Shown here piece by piece: positions 58,488-64,000 of a DNA stretch of 64,000 nucleotides. Below the pieces are notes generated by a model that had not been told where the DNA came from, searched no databases, and saw nothing but the letters and a program-made list of their open reading frames with translations. Source of the DNA: Dama dama (taxonomy: Eukaryota; Chordata; Mammalia; Artiodactyla; Cervidae). The position numbers and the translations under genes were made by a program. The stretch lies in assembly GCF_033118175.1 (NCBI RefSeq), contig NC_083704.1, positions 51,610,501-51,674,500 of the forward strand, in the 5' to 3' direction. Each line of letters opens with the position of its first letter. Within the stretch, counting starts at the first letter, position 1.

Positions 58488-58742
58488 GTTCACAATGTGA
58501 GGACACAGCAAGAAGGCGCTTGTCTGCAAGCCAGGAAATGGGCTCACCAGACATCAAATCTGCTGGCACCTGGATCCTGGACTTCTCAGCCTCCAGACTG
58601 TGAGAAATAAATGTTGTCTAAACCATTCAGGCTATAGTATTCAGTACAGCAGCCCAAGCTGACAACAATTTACTTCAGAAAATTACACACAAAAAATAAC
58701 TATCAGATGACTGAAATCATACCTCATATATCTATGTGCACT

Positions 58743-58785
58743 GTGTGTGTGTGTGTATGTGTGTGTGTGTGCGGTGTGTGATGCA
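58743..58785 (+). repeat. TG microsatellite, interrupted
   Basis: Two tgtgtg runs are separated by tatg, ending gcggtgtgtgatg. It is likely polymorphic. Confidence 0.9.
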
Positions 58786-58804
58786 TGTATTCCTGCTAGA
58801 AAAG

Positions 58805-58965
58805 GTTATAAATTATTCCACAAGGTTAATAATAGTGGTTATCTTGGGACTACTGAGTATGGGTAATTACTATTTTCATATTTATACTTTTCTGTGATAT
58901 TCTAATTTTCTACACTGAAGTGTAAATCTGATTTATTGATCTAGTTATCTAGGAAAAATAAAGCC
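58805..58965 (+). repeat. Possible ancient L1M 3'UTR fragment
   Basis: Phrases such as taatagtggttatcttggga and tttatacttttctgtgatat resemble the 3'UTR of old L1M families, ending in a short aaataaag. The match is by memory and weak. Confidence 0.4.
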
Positions 58966-61358
58966 AACAGTCCTCAGGGCAGGCTAGAAAGTAGGTACAT
59001 ACACAGTAGCCACACATTCAATATAACTGAATTCCATCCTGTTTTGGTAATAAGAACTAGTCTTCCAACAGGTACAAGACTTGACTCTTCCAAGCATTTC
59101 ATAGCCTTTCTTTCCTCACTCTCACAGTCACCAGAGCAGTGACTCTGCTAGATGCAGACAGCACACCTAGCCTACTTAAACAAGATCTCCAGACTGGTTA
59201 CCGACCAAACTCCAGAGTTTCTAACTCCTACTCATTGCACTTTCCTTTACCAACTGCCACTTCATTTCCTGAACCAATACCAAATGATCACTATGTGTCA
59301 ATCACTGTGCTGATCACTGGAGACAGGGGGAGAGGGAGAAAGACGGGGTGGTAAGGGGGAAGAGGAGAATGTAGAAGGAGAAGACCTTGAGGACTAAAGC
59401 AACTTGGAGACACGCATACATGACTATTTAAGAAATGAACTTCTACTGGAATGTAAGTAAGACAGGTGTATTCCACTCATTTGTTCCTCCCTTCAACAAA
59501 CATTTATTACCTGCTACATACCAACTCCTGCACCAGCCACCAGGGAATAAATACCAAGCAAAATAGAAAGACCTTCACAGCTTCCGGTGTCAAATAAGGG
59601 CCAACTGAGGTTATGTGGCTGCTTGAGCACAAAGCTGTCCCTGCACGCAGAAGTCACACTCTACAAACAGTGACGGTGTCTTTCTTCAGGCAGGTCAAAC
59701 AGGATTCATTCAGCTGCACGTTTATTCATTCATCCAACAACAAGTACCTACCGTGCTCACAGCAAGATACTTGGGGGCAAGGGAGAAACTGAGCAACTAG
59801 CCAGGTGTCTACAGTATGTTCCCAATTCGAGGTGCCAGGCCTCAGGAGAGAGGCCCTTAACTAACCAGTGGCCACAGAACAGTGCTCACCATCACTGCAG
59901 AAGGAGCACCGAGATAAAATCAAACACATCACCACCATCGAGGGCCAGAGAACACTGGAAGGAAACTTCCTTTTTCACCTAACTGTGTGGGCCCTCCATT
60001 TATAACATCACATATTCCTCCACACTTCCCCGCACTCCAGAAAAAAAACACTGTATTTAGAGTGTGGCACATCTGGATGGTACCAAATTACTCCTTTCAT
60101 AGAAAAGATGCACCAGTCAGAGAGCAATTTTGGATGGCCAGGTGTGAGCAACAAACAGCAGGAGGGAGAAAGCTACAGGAGCCTCTGTACTTCCCTAGAG
60201 GCCATTTTCTATAAAACTATGAAAAGTTGTACCAGTCTGTCCATGAGACTGGAGTGAAGTCCTCTGATCCGTTCCCAAGCCTCACACCCCAGTCCCTCTG
60301 GCCATGAGCTGCTTTCCTAATTTCAAGATGCCCCAGCACAGCATCTGGACAGCACTGCCTTGACCTCATGTCCTTGAAACAGAAGTGCTTTGTCCATGTC
60401 TGAGCCAGACAGGAAACAGTACAGTATTTAAAGGTCAGACCCGAAGGTCAAAACCACACACCCTTCTTAGCCCCACTTCTCAAAACACTGCTTACAGCTG
60501 GTTGAGACCCCAAATTCAGGGCAACCTGGACTTACTTGAAAGATGTTTTTGAAAAATCACTAGGTAAATACACAGGCATGTTAATTTCTGTGTTGATTGA
60601 ACAAAGGGAAGCACATTCCCTCATGAATCTTTGTAGATGAAACAACCTATTGAAATCTCAGAAAGGATATCATTTCCTAAATGGTAAGATTTGGGGGGGG
60701 AGTCAGCTATCATGTATCAGGCATCTTTAACTGGGGTACCCTATAATAACAAGTCCTTTAAGTAAAAGAAACCAAAATAGGAAATTACTTAGGAAGATGT
60801 CTCAAGATTAAATAAAGTGAAATGTGATTGTGATTAGCTGAAGTTCAAGTGATGATTTACTGTTTTGAACATGATTGCTTGGTCCATCTGTTTGATTCCA
60901 GAATGTCTTTTCTGGTTATTTTACAATCATTGGATAAGCCTGCCAATGTCAGCTTCAGCTTACTATTGAGAGTAAAAATATTAAGACAGTCTCATAAATT
61001 TCGGTTTGAAAAACCAGCCTTATCCACCAGAAGTCTCCTGGCTCAGAGGGTAGTACTGAGCATAAGGAGACCCCAGGTCAAGGGCAGAAGCCAACTCCGG
61101 CTCTGCCCTCCCCAACCCATCCTGTTCAGTCTGCAGCTCAGGCTCAGCCACAGGTGTCTGATGCAAGCCTCCCTCTCTGCCCTCCCCAAGGTCCCTAGTC
61201 TCTCTTCTGCTAAACCACATCCCGCCTCCACCCTCTCTCTCTTCTTCCCTCTAGGGGAACACGTCCCAAAGCCCAGCTCAGACCTCTACATCACCCCTCT
61301 TCAGGCTACATCATTCTCGGAGCCCAGCACAAAATGAAAACCCAAGGCCCTTTGTTTC
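58966..61358. other. Non-repetitive DNA, faint L2-like phrases
   Basis: The segments ttcaacaaacatttattacc (about 59,494) and ttcattcatccaacaacaag (about 59,724) are L2/MIR-tail-like. The part from 60,540 to 61,020 is AT-rich and repeat-free. A 162-residue plus frame at 60849-61337 overlaps antisense frames and has no recognised domain. Confidence 0.4.
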
Positions 61359-61370
61359 AAAGTTACTAAG

Positions 61371-61513
61371 GGATGGGGAGGGAGGTGGGAGGGAGGTTCA
61401 AGAGGGAGGGGACATATGCACACTCGTGCCTGAATCATGTTGATGTCTGGCAGAAACCAACACAATTCTGCAATTATCCTTCAATTAAAAAATAAACCAA
61501 TTTAAAAATTTAA
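61371..61513 (+). mobile_element. L1 3'UTR tail with G-run block
   Basis: It begins with a ggatggggagggaggtggga block, continues tgaatcatgttgatgtctgg, and ends in an A/T-rich tail. The duplication aaagttactaag / aaagttgctaag at 61359-61370 and 61514-61525 bounds it. Confidence 0.88.
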
Positions 61514-61525
61514 AAAGTTGCTAAG

Positions 61526-63034
61526 AACTTTCAGACAACAGCAGAGCATTAAGCCGAGTGTGGGGCCCCGGGCAGCTGCAGAGGTCACAGGCCTGTGAAG
61601 CCTTCCCTGGAGAACCACCGCCCAGAGAATCACAGCAAACATCTGAACCTGACACCCAAGGGCCTCCACTGCCTGCTCCTTCTCGTCTCCTCCTTGTGAG
61701 CCTCCTGCCTCAGAAACAAAGCTGCTCATCACCCCATGGTCCCCTTCCACCATCCCATCTCTGCTGCAGCTCATGACCTTCACCACTGGGAATAAGAGTT
61801 GACGATCCCGTCCTCGAGTCCTTGCCAGACTCCTACAGACTCCGGTCCGGGTGTCCGGGACTGTGACATTCTTCCTCCACTACACTGAGGAGCTCTTCTT
61901 CACCTCTGAATGCCCAGCACCACACACACAGCCCAGGATGAGCCAACCCCCCTCCCACAACTCTCTTTCCTGCTGCCCCAACTTGCTCCCTACAGCCTAT
62001 GCCTAAAGCACCTCTCTCCTCACGCTCCCACATCCTCCCGTGGTGCTCCCCACAGCCTCCCTCCTCCCCAGCAGCACTTTCTCATACTTTACTTCATGCC
62101 ACAGCACCTACACGCTTGACCCACCACCCACACCAACTGGCCTGCGGATGCCCCAAGAAAGGGGCTTTTCCCTGCTCTGTCCCACCCTCTCAGGACACCC
62201 GAGGGTCTTGTCTGTGGCAGATTCTGTCATTTTTGACTGAATAACAAAACCAGATTCTGTAACCATTCCCCCTGCTGTGCCTCCTTCCTCTATACAGATC
62301 TTTTCAAAACACTTCAAAGTTGCAGCTAAGTCAAATGAAAAGTTTATGGACATACGAAAGGTAGAATCACCTTAAAGAAGTGGCTTTAGAACCAATCTAA
62401 AGAAGCTGCGCTCCCTGGGGAGTAAAATGAAGGGTAAGAGAGAAAGGGCTCCATCGGGGAGCCTCATCTACCAGGTATCGCTGCAGTCCACCCACTGCTG
62501 CTGCCCGCTGCTGCCTCTCGCGGCCGTGGATGCCCCCCACCCCACCCTCCTGGCGGGAGCCTCCTCGTCGAGGGAACCTTTTCTCTTGTGGTTGTGGCGG
62601 AGGTGACTCTATCCTCTGACCACTGCAGGGCCAAAACCCCTCTTCCCCTGGCCACAGTGAAAAGGACAAGAACAGACTGTGCTCCAAGCCAAGGACTCAG
62701 GCTGCATGGGATTTCTCTGATTTTTCTATTGGAAAAAATGCGGTCTCTTTTGGCTGGGTTGCCAAGCTGGTAAGATATGAATGTGAAGCTGCCAATGGCT
62801 CGAGCCAGCACATCGAAGGAGACAGTCCCGGCAGAGAAAAGCACTGCTGAGGGATAGACAGACAGCCCCTCACCACACCATGAGAGCTGGTATCTGGAGA
62901 CACCCAAGCAAGTGGCACCCTGACCATGCGCATGAGCTAGTAACCCTCTCATTCTATACAAGTCAGCCTGAATTGGGCTTCTGCCACCTGTAACTTAGCG
63001 TCTGAGTGAGCACAATTCTACGAGAGAGCACACA
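61526..63034. other. Non-repetitive C-rich DNA, no gene recognised
   Basis: The tract 61,560-62,200 is C- and CT-rich on the plus strand, giving long chance frames. The patch 62,500-62,600 has several CpGs but is too short to call an island. No conserved exon was identified. Confidence 0.4.
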
Positions 63035-63165
63035 GCAGCCCATCTTACAGACGAGGATGCTGAGCCTTAGAGGCTTGCTGAAGCACACTCACAGGGCCAG
63101 GACACAGCGGGGACAGGAGCTGAACCCAGGACGCTCCGATGCCCATGGCTCCCTAGGATGGGACT
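63035..63165 (-). repeat. MIR SINE fragment, antisense
   Basis: The phrases catcttacagacgaggatgc, gagccttagaggcttgctga and ggagctgaacccaggacgct are the antisense MIR core and 5' half. Confidence 0.7.
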
Positions 63166-64000
63166 GATCGGGCAGAGGCTCTACAGCTCAGAGAGCCCCT
63201 TGCTGCAAGAAGTGAAGAAAATGTCCTTAGGGAGTGTACTGGTGACACAACGCAAAGTAAAGATCTAAAGTAAACACAACTGAACAATGTAAGCATTTAT
63301 CAATCCCATGCAGTGAATCAAAAGAGTAAGTGTAGAAATTCAACAGGAGAAAAAAAAAGACTTCAACCCTTCATTTGTGACATGGGTAAACTCTGATTGG
63401 CTGCTCCTCAGACTGGTCACCACGTTCCACCAGATGGTAAAGGCCAAAAATAAAAACCTCTGCAGAAGCAACTCAGACAAATTTGAGAATAATATGAGTA
63501 GTGGCTCCATGATAGCTTATTAAGGGAAGTATCCATGTTTGAACCACACCCCTAAATTTTTAAAGGTGATGGCAAGAAGGGTCACCAGAGTGACTCCCTT
63601 AATTTCCCTCTCAGTGTCAGAAAGCTGGACTGGAAAACCATTAGTCTGATGGAAGATGTAGATGCTTCTGTTCTTCCAGGAAATCATTACAGAAAGCAAT
63701 GATTCTGAGTACAAGGGCTTTTAGTATTTCTGCACACTGAAGATTTCACTGAGAATTATCATATCCACAGACCAAATTTTATTCAAATCTATTTAAAATT
63801 TAAGAGGATGCACTCACCAGAAAATGTGCACTGTTGCCATTTTAAGAAAGAAAACTGAACTACAAGTCAAACTTGAAAAGCTTCTTGTTATTTTTCTGTA
63901 ATACATAACCAACATCGGTGGTATCTTCCAACTACTTCATGGGCCACTGTGATGGAAACAAATAGTAATATGTCCCCAGTGAAAGACAGCAACATATCCT
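63166..64000. other. Non-repetitive AT-rich DNA to window end
   Basis: No repeat or gene is recognised. The last 600 bp is AT-rich. Confidence 0.45.

Larger units (their letters stand above)
57526..58663 (+). mobile_element. MLT1A-type solo LTR (MaLR), split by two BovB
   Basis: An ancient non-coding LTR of the mammalian MaLR class. Its start tgctatagactg (57526-57537) continues as aatgtttgtgtcc after BovB copy 9. The middle (ccccatgaatgggatggtac, about 58018-58037) runs to ttcacaaagtg. It resumes after BovB copy 10 with tgtgaggacacagcaagaag and ends gactgtgagaaataaatgtt followed by about 50 bp. No internal coding sequence is present. Confidence 0.82.

Noticed and set aside
60849..61337. 162-residue plus-strand frame
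   Set aside because: No recognised domain. Its second half lies in C-rich sequence with overlapping minus-strand frames at 61020-61231. Treated as chance.
62500..62600. Possible CpG island
   Set aside because: Only a handful of CpGs over about 100 bp, with no adjoining exon or start-site motif.
1..64000. CRISPR arrays, phage, bacterial operons or defence systems
   Set aside because: No spaced direct repeats, no ribosome-binding sites and no bacterial-type gene packing. Repeat content is wholly mammalian and ruminant.

Overview
The window is ordinary mammalian nuclear DNA from a ruminant, most likely a bovid. Evidence: ten 3'-anchored fragments of the ruminant LINE BovB (BovB/RTE family), SINEs that share the BovB tail (Bov-A / Bov-tA), tRNA-Glu-derived CHR-type SINEs, and artiodactyl L1 copies. 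These lie on a background of ancient mammalian repeats (MIR, L2, L1M, MER5, MLT1A). I found no convincing host protein-coding exon, tRNA, rRNA, CRISPR array or CpG-island promoter. The stretch reads as intergenic or deep intronic DNA, and almost every coding-looking ORF is either a dead retrotransposon frame or chance.

Layout. 1-4.7 kb: mostly unique, with one CHR SINE and a MIR. 4.7-5.3 kb: BovB tail. About 5.5-14.7 kb: one nearly full-length artiodactyl L1 (plus strand; 5'UTR, ORF1, ORF2 endonuclease and RT, 3'UTR), broken by an antisense BovB in ORF1 (6713-8483), a sense BovB in the ORF2 3' part (11875-13301) and an 89-bp L1-tail insertion. 14.9-16.5 kb: BovB, Bov-A and a hAT MITE. 16.5-33 kb: mostly unique DNA with L1 fragments near 18.4-19.5, 21.4-22.8 and 29.6-30.1 kb. 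32.9-34.9 kb: MER5, Bov-A and an L1 3' end. 35-49 kb: unique DNA with MIR, L2, L1M, two BovB tails and one Bov-tA. 49.2-51.8 kb: an old L2 split by a 1.65-kb antisense BovB and an L1 tail. 54-58.7 kb: CHR SINE, BovB, L2, and an MLT1A LTR split twice by BovB. 58.7-64 kb: mostly unique.

Most notable observation. The two BovB copies nested in the big L1 lie in opposite orientation, and they are nearly identical over about 1.15 kb (6819-7965 against 12049-13196; I count four substitutions and one 1-bp indel). On both sides of that tract the same two copies diverge abruptly by about 11-14%. They share private lesions inside the tract, including an amber codon in the RT catalytic YADD box. This is the pattern expected of gene conversion between inverted repeats. 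It creates a near-perfect inverted repeat with a 4.1-kb spacer that could mediate inversion or form dsRNA if transcribed.

All retrotransposon reading frames are disabled. Coordinates of repeat edges are by eye, and those without a target-site duplication are approximate.
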